From contig DATHVH010000322.1 of assembly GCA_035461405.1 (NCBI GenBank), positions 1 through 8,088 on the forward strand: DNA of 8,088 bases. The letters are read 5' to 3'. Both the position numbers and the translations under genes were made by a program. The first letter of the stretch is position 1, and every line of letters begins with the position of its first letter. The notes under the pieces were generated by a model. The model was given only the letters and a program-made list of their open reading frames with translations. It ran no database searches and was not told the origin of the DNA. This document shows positions 1 through 5,917 of this stretch, piece by piece. The stretch comes from Anditalea sp035461405 (GTDB lineage Bacteria > Bacteroidota > Bacteroidia > Cytophagales > Cyclobacteriaceae).

Positions 1-207
1 TATTCCTATATATGGGCAGCTGTTTTAGATGCTGATGCCTACCAAAGTTTTAGGGTTTCTGGACTATATAATAAAGAGATTTCTGACGCCTTCAGAAAAA
101 ATATATTGGAAAAAGGCGGTAGCGAAGAAGCAATGGAAATGTACTTAAAGTTTAAAGGTAACAAACCAGATATAAAATCCTTGTTGGAAAAAAGAGGACT
201 TCATTAA
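1..207 (+). CDS. M3-family metallopeptidase (Dcp/oligopeptidase A type), C-terminal fragment
   Basis: The first 68 codons are open in frame 1 and end at TAA (205-207); the start and the HExxH zinc site lie outside the window. The visible part matches the conserved C-terminus of M3 (thimet-type) zinc peptidases such as Dcp and oligopeptidase A. It begins with the substrate-side tyrosine block YSYIWAAVLDADAY, continues with SDAFRKNILEKGGSEE and a KFKGNKPD segment, and ends in LLEKRGLH, close to the family's usual RGRxP...LL..RGL ending. M3 enzymes of this group cut short peptides during peptide turnover. Dcp types release C-terminal dipeptides and oligopeptidase A types cut internally; this tail does not separate the two. 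No signal peptide or cell location can be judged. No clear intrinsic terminator follows the stop; the next 130 bases are AT-rich, with only a spaced 9-nt direct repeat TTATATGAA (220-228, 245-253). Confidence 0.88.
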   Translation, partial: YSYIWAAVLDADAYQSFRVSGLYNKEISDAFRKNILEKGGSEEAMEMYLKFKGNKPDIKSLLEKRGLH

Positions 208-342
208 CTTTAAAAAACATTATATGAACTGCATAAATTTGAGTTTATATGAATAAATAATAGTAATATCTGATTATCAATAAGTTAGCTATTTTTCAAA
301 TTTATTTTATAAAAATATCCTGATTTTTTTAGATAATATCTA

Positions 343-372
343 TTGTATTTCAAAAAATTTGGAATACTTTTG
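343..372 (+). promoter_or_regulatory. Bacteroidota-type promoter for the small gene at 451
   Basis: TTG at 343-345 is followed after exactly 19 bases by TACTTTTG at 365-372, a full match to the Bacteroidota -7 element TAnnTTTG at a spacing within the known range. Transcription would start near 377-380, giving a leader of about 70 nt before the ATG at 451. A second, isolated TAnnTTTG match (TAAATTTG, 234-241) lies upstream but has no good TTG partner. The rest of the 208-450 spacer is AT-rich and shows no gene. Confidence 0.6.
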
Positions 373-450
373 GTTTATACTTTAAGTGTATGACACACTG
401 AAATGACAATCTTTTAATCTTAAAGTATTATACCACAAATAAACCCAAAT

Positions 451-711
451 ATGAATAATCGACACATTGACTTAGACTTAGTAAATCCCGGGAAGGGATT
501 TTCGAAAGCGCAAATCTTGGGGTTTACCAAGAAGGATATTGAAAGATTATCCATGATTGAAAATCCGGAAATTCCGAGTAAAGAAAAAGATGGAGATAAA
601 GAGAAAAAGGATCCCAATGATGGAGGACCCAGACCTCCCAAAGAAGAGGAGTATCCTGACGATGATCCATTTCCGGAAGTTTCTGATCCAAATGGAAAAG
701 ACAAAAAATGA
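451..711 (+). CDS. Small hydrophilic hypothetical protein (86 aa), acidic proline-rich tail
   Basis: I do not recognise this protein. It starts at ATG 451 and ends at TGA 711. Residues 1-37 look potentially structured (NPGKGFSKAQILGFTKKDIE followed by LSMIENPEIP). From about residue 38 the chain is almost only K, D, E, P and G, including GGPRPPKEEEYPDDDPFPE, so it is probably disordered. There is no signal peptide, membrane segment or cysteine. The gene is supported by a near-consensus promoter 80-110 bp upstream, an intrinsic terminator 87 bp downstream and ordinary codon use. An ORF on the opposite strand (420-704) is read as a shadow: it is a low-complexity serine/glycine/phenylalanine product with no signals of its own. 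The gene stands alone, so context gives no function. A short regulatory or binding protein, or a modified-peptide precursor, are possibilities; none is supported by a neighbour. Confidence 0.65.
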   Translation: MNNRHIDLDLVNPGKGFSKAQILGFTKKDIERLSMIENPEIPSKEKDGDKEKKDPNDGGPRPPKEEEYPDDDPFPEVSDPNGKDKK

Positions 712-797
712 TTGTAAGACTAACCACTAAACAATCTTATTTTTTCATAAGAACTTCAACCGTTACCACACATGGCAAATAGAAGAAGTACTTTTTG

Positions 798-831
798 AAA
801 AAAGCCTCTCTAACCAGGAGGCTTTTTTTTT
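798..831 (+). terminator. Rho-independent terminator after the small gene
   Basis: A GC-rich stem GCCTC (804-808) / GAGGC (818-822) encloses a 9-nt loop. It is preceded by six A and followed by nine T (823-831), so A-U pairs extend the stem and a U-tract completes a textbook intrinsic terminator. It ends the transcript of the gene at 451-711 and isolates it from msrB at 882. The A-tract also gives it potential to work on the minus strand, but no minus-strand gene reaches it. Confidence 0.9.
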
Positions 832-881
832 GAACAATTCCTTATACCTTAAGTTTCTATACCGTTAATTGAAAACATGAT

Positions 882-1382
882 ATGAGAAACTCCACCTACA
901 CCTTCCTGCCTTTATTAATTTTTATAATGTTATTGTTCTCCTGCGAAGGAAATGCACAGAAGAAGTCTGCCATCAATTCTTCTACAAAATTTAATATTAA
1001 TAAATCTGATGCAGAATGGGAAAAAGAACTCACACCTATGCAGTTTCAAGTTCTACGACAGAAAGCTACCGAACCAGCATGGTCAGGAAAATTTAATAAC
1101 CATCATGAAAAGGGAACTTATGTCTGCGCAGCCTGTAATGAACCGGTTTTCAGTTCTTCTACTAAATTTGAAAGTGGATCAGGGTGGCCGAGCTTTACTG
1201 CTCCGTTTAGTAAAAAAGCAGTTCATATAGAAATAGATAAATCCCATGGTATGACTCGTGAAGAAATATTATGTGCCAATTGTGGTGGGCATTTAGGGCA
1301 TAAATTTCCTGACGGGCCCCGGGATAAAGGAGGTCAGAGGTATTGTATAAATTCTGTGTCATTAGATTTCAAGAAACCTTAA
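882..1382 (+). CDS. msrB: Peptide-methionine (R)-S-oxide reductase MsrB, predicted lipoprotein
   Basis: MsrB reduces methionine-R-sulfoxide in oxidised proteins back to methionine. The SelR/MsrB domain covers about residues 45-164. Two CxxC pairs that hold the structural zinc are present (C82/C85 in YVCAAC and C131/C134 in LCANC). The GSGWPSF block (99-105), the GHLGHKFPDGP block (136-146) and the catalytic cysteine C155 in RYCINS are also visible. The N-terminus is a lipoprotein signal: a basic/polar start, a hydrophobic run LPLLIFIMLLFS and C21 as the likely lipidation site. The enzyme is therefore expected to be membrane-anchored outside the cytoplasm, repairing envelope proteins. S100 sits where many two-cysteine MsrBs have the resolving cysteine (SGCGWPSF), so recycling may differ. 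No MsrA is adjacent. An ATG at 877 opens only a two-codon frame, so 882 is the start. No clear promoter was found. Confidence 0.95.
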   Translation: MRNSTYTFLPLLIFIMLLFSCEGNAQKKSAINSSTKFNINKSDAEWEKELTPMQFQVLRQKATEPAWSGKFNNHHEKGTYVCAACNEPVFSSSTKFESGSGWPSFTAPFSKKAVHIEIDKSHGMTREEILCANCGGHLGHKFPDGPRDKGGQRYCINSVSLDFKKP

Positions 1383-1501
1383 AATATTATTAGCTAGCAT
1401 TTTTTGACCGAACTACATTTTTATACTATATAAGTTTTTCTGTTTATGATATCTTTTAAATGAATGGTGGATTTTTATGCCTATTAATTTCCAGTCATGT
1501 T

Positions 1502-1509
1502 TATATTTG
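1502..1509 (+). promoter_or_regulatory. Possible -7 element for lhgO
   Basis: TATATTTG is an exact TAnnTTTG match 15 bp before the lhgO ATG (1525), which would give a leader of roughly 10 nt. No good TTG lies at the expected distance upstream (only a TTATG-like stretch near 1475-1479), so this is a half-supported promoter. The rest of the 1383-1524 spacer shows no terminator for msrB and no other gene. Confidence 0.35.
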
Positions 1510-1524
1510 TGACAAGAAAATATT

Positions 1525-2724
1525 ATGGAATACGATATCATTATCATTGGCGGTGGAATAGTTGGACTTGCCACAGGCCTTAAGATTTTACAGCGGAGAA
1601 ATGAGTTAAAAGTTGCTATCTTAGAAAAAGAGAGCGAACTGGCCAAACATCAGACTGGCAATAATAGTGGAGTCATTCATTCGGGATTATATTACAAACC
1701 CGAGTCGCTCAAAGCTAAAAATTGTATACAAGGGTATTACGAGCTCCTGAATTTTTGTGATGAGGAGAATATTCCCTATGAACTTACCGGTAAAGTGGTA
1801 GTGGCTACCCGAAAGGAACAGGTACCTGTATTGGATACATTACTGGCTAGAGGTATAGCCAATGGTTTGAATGGGACAAGATCCATCACATTAGATGAAC
1901 TTAAAGAATATGAACCGCACTGCGCGGGTGTAGCGGCTATACATGTACCACAAACAGGAATAGTTGATTATAAAAGGGTGGCCCTGGCTTATGGGGATAA
2001 ATTTAAAAAGCTAGGTGGTGAAATAATCACAGATTGTAAAGTGATTGGAGGAAGTGTAAACAATCATTCATATCATACCCAGACTACTAAAGGAGATTTT
2101 GTATCCCAGCTACTGATTAATTGTGCTGGACTTTATTCAGATAAAGTAGCTCAGATGAATTGCGATCAAGAGTCATCTGTTAAAATTATTCCTTTTAGAG
2201 GCGAGTATTATAAATTAAAGCCTGAAAAAGAATATTTAGTAAATAACCTTATTTATCCTGTTCCAGATCCCAACTTCCCCTTCTTGGGTGTTCACTTCAC
2301 TAGAATGATGAGAGGAGGTGTTGAGGCAGGACCTAATGCTGTACTGGCATTTAAAAGAGAAGGCTATAAGCGGTCTGATATCAATATCCGAGAGCTAGCA
2401 GAATCACTTGCCTGGCCAGGTTTTCAAAAAGTAGCTGCCAAGTATTGGAAAACTGGATTTGGTGAGATGTACAGATCTTTTTCCAAAGCTGCATTTACCA
2501 AGGCTTTACAGGAGCTCATACCGGAATTACAGGAAAGTGATCTGATAGATGGGGGTGCTGGAGTAAGAGCTCAGGCATGTGATAAAGATGGAGGATTGGT
2601 AGATGATTTTAGCATAACCGAAAATCAAATCGCCATTAATGTACTTAATGCGCCCTCACCAGCAGCCACCAGTTCGTTATCCATCGGAGGAACTATAGCA
2701 ACCATGGCTCTTAAACGTTTTTAA
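1525..2724 (+). CDS. lhgO: L-2-hydroxyglutarate oxidase, FAD-dependent
   Basis: The enzyme oxidises L-2-hydroxyglutarate to 2-oxoglutarate with FAD. This clears a by-product of promiscuous dehydrogenases or, in bacteria with a glutarate route, works in lysine/glutarate breakdown; electrons usually go to the quinone pool. The protein has 399 residues, normal for LhgO. It opens with a Rossmann dinucleotide fold (MEYDIIIIGGGIVG, GxGxxG at 9-14) and the ribose-binding acid E34. It then shows the LhgO signature HQTGNNSGVIHSGLYY (42-57), FRGEYYKL (224-231), YPVPDPNFPFLGVHFTR (244-260), GGVEAGPNAVLAFKREGYK (264-282), GVRAQA (346-351) and the C-terminal NAPSPAATSSLSIG (375-388). These blocks separate it from general glycine or D-amino acid oxidases. 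It is a single gene facing a convergent neighbour, with no dehydrogenase or glutarate hydroxylase next to it. The start directly precedes the FAD motif, as in homologues. Confidence 0.95.
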   Translation: MEYDIIIIGGGIVGLATGLKILQRRNELKVAILEKESELAKHQTGNNSGVIHSGLYYKPESLKAKNCIQGYYELLNFCDEENIPYELTGKVVVATRKEQVPVLDTLLARGIANGLNGTRSITLDELKEYEPHCAGVAAIHVPQTGIVDYKRVALAYGDKFKKLGGEIITDCKVIGGSVNNHSYHTQTTKGDFVSQLLINCAGLYSDKVAQMNCDQESSVKIIPFRGEYYKLKPEKEYLVNNLIYPVPDPNFPFLGVHFTRMMRGGVEAGPNAVLAFKREGYKRSDINIRELAESLAWPGFQKVAAKYWKTGFGEMYRSFSKAAFTKALQELIPELQESDLIDGGAGVRAQACDKDGGLVDDFSITENQIAINVLNAPSPAATSSLSIGGTIATMALKRF

Positions 2725-2811
2725 ATAAGGATACTCTTAATGAAAACAAATCACGAATGATAAAATGAATAATAATGTGGTATACCATCATTTAAACAGT
2801 CAATACTCATT

Positions 2812-2831
2812 AGGCAAATTTAAATCTGCCT
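2812..2831. other. Near-perfect 20-bp palindrome between convergent genes
   Basis: The sequence from 2812 to 2831 is AGGCA, an AT-rich core and TGCCT. It is self-complementary except for one mismatched A/C pair, and its core ATTTAAAT is itself palindromic. It lies in the 193-bp spacer between lhgO (plus) and the yheT-like gene (minus), where a bidirectional stop is expected. No clear T-tract follows on either strand, so a terminator role is only a guess. A smaller perfect palindrome, TGGTATACCA, is at 2778-2787. Nothing else in the spacer looks coding. Confidence 0.4.
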
Positions 2832-2893
2832 TCCTTGGATTAAAGCTTTGTACTTGACTTCTACTAAATATCTTAAAGTTATTAATCAATCTA

Positions 2894-2940
2894 CTAATTC
2901 ATCTAATCCCTAATCCGTTATTCACTAATCTGCCTAATCC
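2894..2940. repeat. Degenerate CTAATCC (GGATTAG) micro-repeats across the 3' end of the yheT-like gene
   Basis: CTAAT occurs five times in 45 bp (2894, 2903, 2910, 2925, 2934). Three copies are the full heptamer CTAATCC, two of them exactly tandem (2903-2916). The array runs from the spacer across the minus-strand stop codon (2918-2920) into the last codons, which encode the terminal IRQISE. Confidence 0.5.
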
Positions 2941-3889
2941 ATTCCAAAAGCCTCCCCTCTACCCAGGTATACTCCTGCCCTTTTATAGTAAATCCGGTAT
3001 GTCCTCCTCGCTTGGGCATTTCCAGAAAAATTTGATCATGCTCATCGGCAAGACCAATAGGATAGCATGCTTTGCCTAGTAAAGGATCATTCAATGCATT
3101 TACTATAAGTGTAGGGATATTGATTTTATCCAGCCAATTATCCGCACTCACTGTGGCATAAAAATCAGCAGCATCTCTAAATCCATGCAAAGGGGCTGTA
3201 AAATGGGTGTCAAAGGCATCAAAATCTTTTATACCAGCTAGTTTATGAAGGTCAATTAAATCTGGATATTGGGCAGCTTTTGAGGCAAGTTTTGCCTTTA
3301 ATTTGCCTAAAAACCTTTTTTTATAAAAAGCATTTCCACTCAGCTTAAGGGTGGCGGCACTTGAAGGCAAATTACAAGGTGTGGAATAGACCGCTGCAGC
3401 TTTTATTTCGGGAGGAAGAGTATCGGCATTTTCACCTATATATTTGAGTGTTTGTGCTCCTCCCATACTGATCCCGCTAAGATAGATGGAAGTATAATTT
3501 TGCATATTATTCACATATTCCACTACTAGCTTCAGGTCTTCGGAAGTACCATGGTGGTAAAGCCGAGGTGCCAGATTCATTTCACCACTGCAGGAGCGGT
3601 TGTTCCATGCCAGAACATCAAAGCCATTAAGATTGAAAAGTTTGACTAGGCCAAGAACATAATGTCGATCTGAACTTCCTTCCAATCCATGGGAAATGAT
3701 CAATAATTTGGACGATCCAACTTTTGACCAATCTAAATCCAAGAAATCATCATCAGGAGTAGTTATCCTCTCCCTGTCATAACATACACCCTGAACCTTT
3801 CTAAATAAGCTTGGTATTATGGTCTCAAAGTGACCATTTATTAGATGTCTTGGAGGTCCTTTATAAAGTGAAGAAGAAATGATGGGCAT
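2918..3889 (-). CDS. yheT: YheT-family alpha/beta hydrolase
   Basis: This is a serine hydrolase of the YheT (AB-hydrolase 4) family, cytoplasmic esterase-like enzymes whose natural substrate is generally not established. The 323 residues match the family length. Visible marks are the N-terminal block PRHLINGHFETIIPSLFR (13-30), the oxyanion-side SHGLEGSSDRHY (66-77), WNNRSCSGEMN (95-105), the nucleophile elbow GISMGG with S141, the acid D268 in NALNDPLL, and the catalytic histidine H297 in KRGGHTGF. The triad S141-D268-H297 is therefore complete. There is no signal peptide. The ATG at 3889 starts the protein just before the conserved N-terminal block. The gene converges on lhgO and is separated from the upstream minus-strand Hpt gene by 229 bp containing two hairpins, so it is probably transcribed alone. 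A TAAGTCTG sequence on the minus strand, about 25 bp before the start, is a 7/8 match to TAnnTTTG. Confidence 0.9.
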   Translation of the reverse strand: MPIISSSLYKGPPRHLINGHFETIIPSLFRKVQGVCYDRERITTPDDDFLDLDWSKVGSSKLLIISHGLEGSSDRHYVLGLVKLFNLNGFDVLAWNNRSCSGEMNLAPRLYHHGTSEDLKLVVEYVNNMQNYTSIYLSGISMGGAQTLKYIGENADTLPPEIKAAAVYSTPCNLPSSAATLKLSGNAFYKKRFLGKLKAKLASKAAQYPDLIDLHKLAGIKDFDAFDTHFTAPLHGFRDAADFYATVSADNWLDKINIPTLIVNALNDPLLGKACYPIGLADEHDQIFLEMPKRGGHTGFTIKGQEYTWVEGRLLEWIRQISE

Positions 3890-3908
3890 GAAATAAATAA
3901 TTTACAGA

Positions 3909-3937
3909 CTTAAGATAGATTCTGAGATCTATTTAAG
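3909..3937 (-). promoter_or_regulatory. Long imperfect hairpin just upstream of the yheT-like start
   Basis: Arms 3909-3920 and 3927-3937 are complementary over 11 bp with a single bulged base and a 6-nt loop. On the minus strand the hairpin ends 19 bp before the ATG and overlaps the weak TAAGTCTG promoter match. It could be an operator-like dyad or a leader hairpin; it has no T-tract and is not a terminator. Confidence 0.4.
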
Positions 3938-4028
3938 GGATACTACTACTAAAAAGTTCAATGTAATTATTGCTGCGCATACTATCGCAGTGCTAGACAT
4001 GTCCTTTTTAGAATTTTCACATCATAAG

Positions 4029-4051
4029 CTTATCAGGAAACTCCTGATAAG
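4029..4051 (-). other. Perfect 10-bp stem-loop downstream of the Hpt gene
   Basis: CTTATCAGGA (4029-4038), loop AAC, then TCCTGATAAG (4042-4051) form a perfect 10-bp stem about 70 bp beyond the Hpt stop codon. No U-tract follows on the minus strand, so it is a 3'-end stabilising or factor-assisted termination candidate rather than a classical terminator. The adjoining ATAAG (4024-4028) can pair with the same CTTAT (4029-4033), allowing a competing fold. A weaker CTGCG/CGCAG dyad lies at 3973-3990. Nothing coding was seen in 3890-4118. Confidence 0.45.
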
Positions 4052-4118
4052 ACATCTGTATTAAAAAGAAAACTGTTAATTAAGTATAGTTATAATCAAA
4101 TATGGCGGTTTAAGAGTA

Positions 4119-4469
4119 TTAATTTTCAATATGGTTAAGTTCATCCAGTAATTCATCTACTGCTTCCATAAATTCAGCTATGTGTCTATCAGTAGCGGGA
4201 CCTCTCATATCATTTTCCTGAAGAATGCACTTACCTTCTTCTATAATGGTAGATAATTTATCAAGACCAAAAAGTGAGAGTGTAGGCTTGATTTTATGTC
4301 TGGCCTGGACAATGATATCCTCATTCTGAACAGAAATACCTTCATTATATTTTTTACGAAGGTCCTTAACAGAGTTGATTATCGCATCCAAAAGCTCAGT
4401 TTCGAATTCTTTATCTCCTTCTGCCATTTCCACTACCATCTGGTAATTGATGTTTGTGAGTTTTAACAT
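4119..4469 (-). CDS. Single-domain histidine phosphotransfer (Hpt) protein
   Basis: The 116-residue protein looks like a stand-alone Hpt four-helix bundle that passes phosphate between receiver domains in a phosphorelay. The N-terminal part has the common Hpt layout: a hydrophobic turn, then GDKEFETELLDAIINSV (about 18-34), like the G-D-xEF-xxEL start of many Hpt domains. The phosphoacceptor candidate is H58 in the segment ARHKIKPTLSLFGLDKL (56-72), which keeps the HxxK spacing (H58, K61), the downstream glycine G68 and the following leucine. The second half is mostly charged helix ending DELLDELNHIEN. There is no signal peptide or membrane segment, so it should be cytoplasmic. No histidine kinase or response regulator lies in the window; its partners must be encoded elsewhere. 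The spacer upstream (4470-4661) has a short GC-rich dyad, CCGC (4506-4509) with GCGG (4519-4522), but no convincing promoter. The family call rests on pattern only. Confidence 0.68.
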   Translation of the reverse strand: MLKLTNINYQMVVEMAEGDKEFETELLDAIINSVKDLRKKYNEGISVQNEDIIVQARHKIKPTLSLFGLDKLSTIIEEGKCILQENDMRGPATDRHIAEFMEAVDELLDELNHIEN

Positions 4470-4570
4470 AATCAGTTAATTTTTTTGTTTATGAAATAAT
4501 ACCGGCCGCTGATTATTTGCGGATTGTTGAGTTTAACTTTTTTGCACTTTGTAAATTAAAAACTTAATAT

Positions 4571-4620
4571 AAAGAAAAAGGATCAAGATGAAGATTTGAT
4601 GAAATTTTAATCATGATCCA
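4571..4620 (-). terminator. Intrinsic terminator of the flavoprotein gene
   Basis: Read on the minus strand, GGATCATGAT (4619-4610) pairs with ATCTTGATCC (4589-4580) over 10 positions with one T-T mismatch. The loop is about 20 nt, and TTTTTCTTT (4579-4571) follows. The stem starts about 42 bp after the stop codon of the flavoprotein gene. The large loop makes it weaker than the terminator at 798-831, but stem and T-tract are correctly placed. It separates that gene from the Hpt gene. Confidence 0.6.
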
Positions 4621-4661
4621 ATTTTTATGGTTTAAAATATATATAAGTATCTATTTATCGC

Positions 4662-5870
4662 TTATCGAGCCGCTGAAATGCCGGCGAGATAGCCTGTGCT
4701 CCAAGCTGCTTGAAAATTAAATCCCCCTGTGATACCGTCTATGTTTATCACCTCACCCGCAAAATACACATCCGGTACTATTTTACTTTCCATGCTATTA
4801 GGATCTATCTCCGAGAGATCCACCCCACCAGCAGTTACGAATTCTTCCTTGAAAGTGGTTTTACCTTCGATGGAAATAATGTAATTAAATAAACATTCTA
4901 CTAACTTATTGATCTGTTTTTTGCCACATTCATGCCAAAGTAGCTGGTCACTGATCAATGCTAGATTACAGAAATGCTCCCATAATCGAGAAGGTAAATT
5001 AAATAAAGGATTGGCAATTATTTTCTTTTTCGGATGATTATTTTTAAATCTATCGATGTCTTTTCTGTAATCTTCTTCTTTAAAATCACTTAACCACTGT
5101 ATATGGGCTTTAGCTTTATACTGTTTTTCGGCCATCCATTTTGCTCCAAATGCGGACAGTTTGAGAACGGCTGGTCCACTTACACCCCAATGGGTAATCA
5201 AAAGTGGACCATTATAGTGTAGCTTAGTGCCTTCAAGATTTATACGCGCGTTCGGTACTGAAATTCCAGGCATTGATTTTATAGGCTCATGCGGTGTATT
5301 AAAGGTAAATAGAGAAGGTACAGGGGCTTCTATAGCATGACCCATCCTATTCACCATATTAAATCCTTCCAACTTAGGATGTCCACCGGTGGTGATGATT
5401 ATTTTGTCAAAATGTTCCCATTTCTCATTAATAAGAAGGTCAAGCCCCTTTTCAGATTTTCTAATTTCTGAAGCTTTATGGGTTGTTTTAAGGATAACGT
5501 TTGCTTTTGTGGCCTCCTGCCGAAGAATATCTATTATAGTTTGAGAATCATCCGTGACCGGAAACATTCTCCCGTCAGATTCAACCTTCAGAGATACACC
5601 TCTTTGCTCAAACCAGTTTACAGTATCCTTTACACTGAAATGTTGGAATACTTTTTTGAGAAATTTATCACCACGTGGATAGTTTTTGATCAATTTAGAT
5701 ACTTCATAAGCGGCATGGGTTACATTACACCTTCCACCTCCTGAGATTTTTACTTTGGAAAGGGTATTGGAGGTTTTTTCATAAATGATTACCGTAGCTC
5801 CGCTTTGGGCTGCATGGATGGCTGCAAAATATCCTGCCGCTCCTCCCCCTATCACTGCGATTTTCTTCAT
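4662..5870 (-). CDS. BaiN/YhiN-like NAD(P)/FAD-dependent oxidoreductase (HI0933 family)
   Basis: This is a flavoprotein of the HI0933/YhiN family, now often named BaiN or RdsA; most members have no proven substrate, so a bile-acid role should not be assumed. Starting at MKKIAVIGGGAAG it has 402 residues, the usual family length. Visible blocks are the FAD-binding GGGAAG (8-13), the acid in IIYEK (28-32), the family signature KVKISGGGRCNVTH (39-52), DGRMFPVTDDSQTI, TTGGHPKLEG, THWGVSGPAVLKLSA, and the C-terminal AGGVDLSEID followed by FAGEVINIDGITGGFNFQ, which closes the FAD site. An upstream in-frame ATG at 5891 would add MILYFSG; I prefer 5870 because homologues begin at MKKIAV-like residues. 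On the minus strand, TACTTTAG, a 7/8 match to TAnnTTTG, lies within that extension. The gene is divergent from the nuclease gene and separated from it by the foldback repeat. Confidence 0.92.
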   Translation of the reverse strand: MKKIAVIGGGAAGYFAAIHAAQSGATVIIYEKTSNTLSKVKISGGGRCNVTHAAYEVSKLIKNYPRGDKFLKKVFQHFSVKDTVNWFEQRGVSLKVESDGRMFPVTDDSQTIIDILRQEATKANVILKTTHKASEIRKSEKGLDLLINEKWEHFDKIIITTGGHPKLEGFNMVNRMGHAIEAPVPSLFTFNTPHEPIKSMPGISVPNARINLEGTKLHYNGPLLITHWGVSGPAVLKLSAFGAKWMAEKQYKAKAHIQWLSDFKEEDYRKDIDRFKNNHPKKKIIANPLFNLPSRLWEHFCNLALISDQLLWHECGKKQINKLVECLFNYIISIEGKTTFKEEFVTAGGVDLSEIDPNSMESKIVPDVYFAGEVINIDGITGGFNFQAAWSTGYLAGISAAR

Positions 5871-5917
5871 TCCGCTAAAGTACAGAATCATCTTTAGGTA
5901 TGAAAGTCCATATAGGT

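Noticed and set aside
420..704. Minus-strand ORF of 94 codons opposite the small gene
   Set aside because: Its product is low-complexity S/G/F/L, as expected from the antisense of an acidic proline-rich tail. The plus strand has the promoter and terminator.
451..711. Graspetide or other modified-peptide precursor
   Set aside because: The acidic Y-P-D-rich tail is only suggestive. There is no ATP-grasp enzyme, exporter or protease nearby, so it is not called as such.
952..1230. Alternative-frame plus-strand ORF inside msrB
   Set aside because: It lies wholly within the clearly conserved MsrB reading frame and has no recognisable domain.
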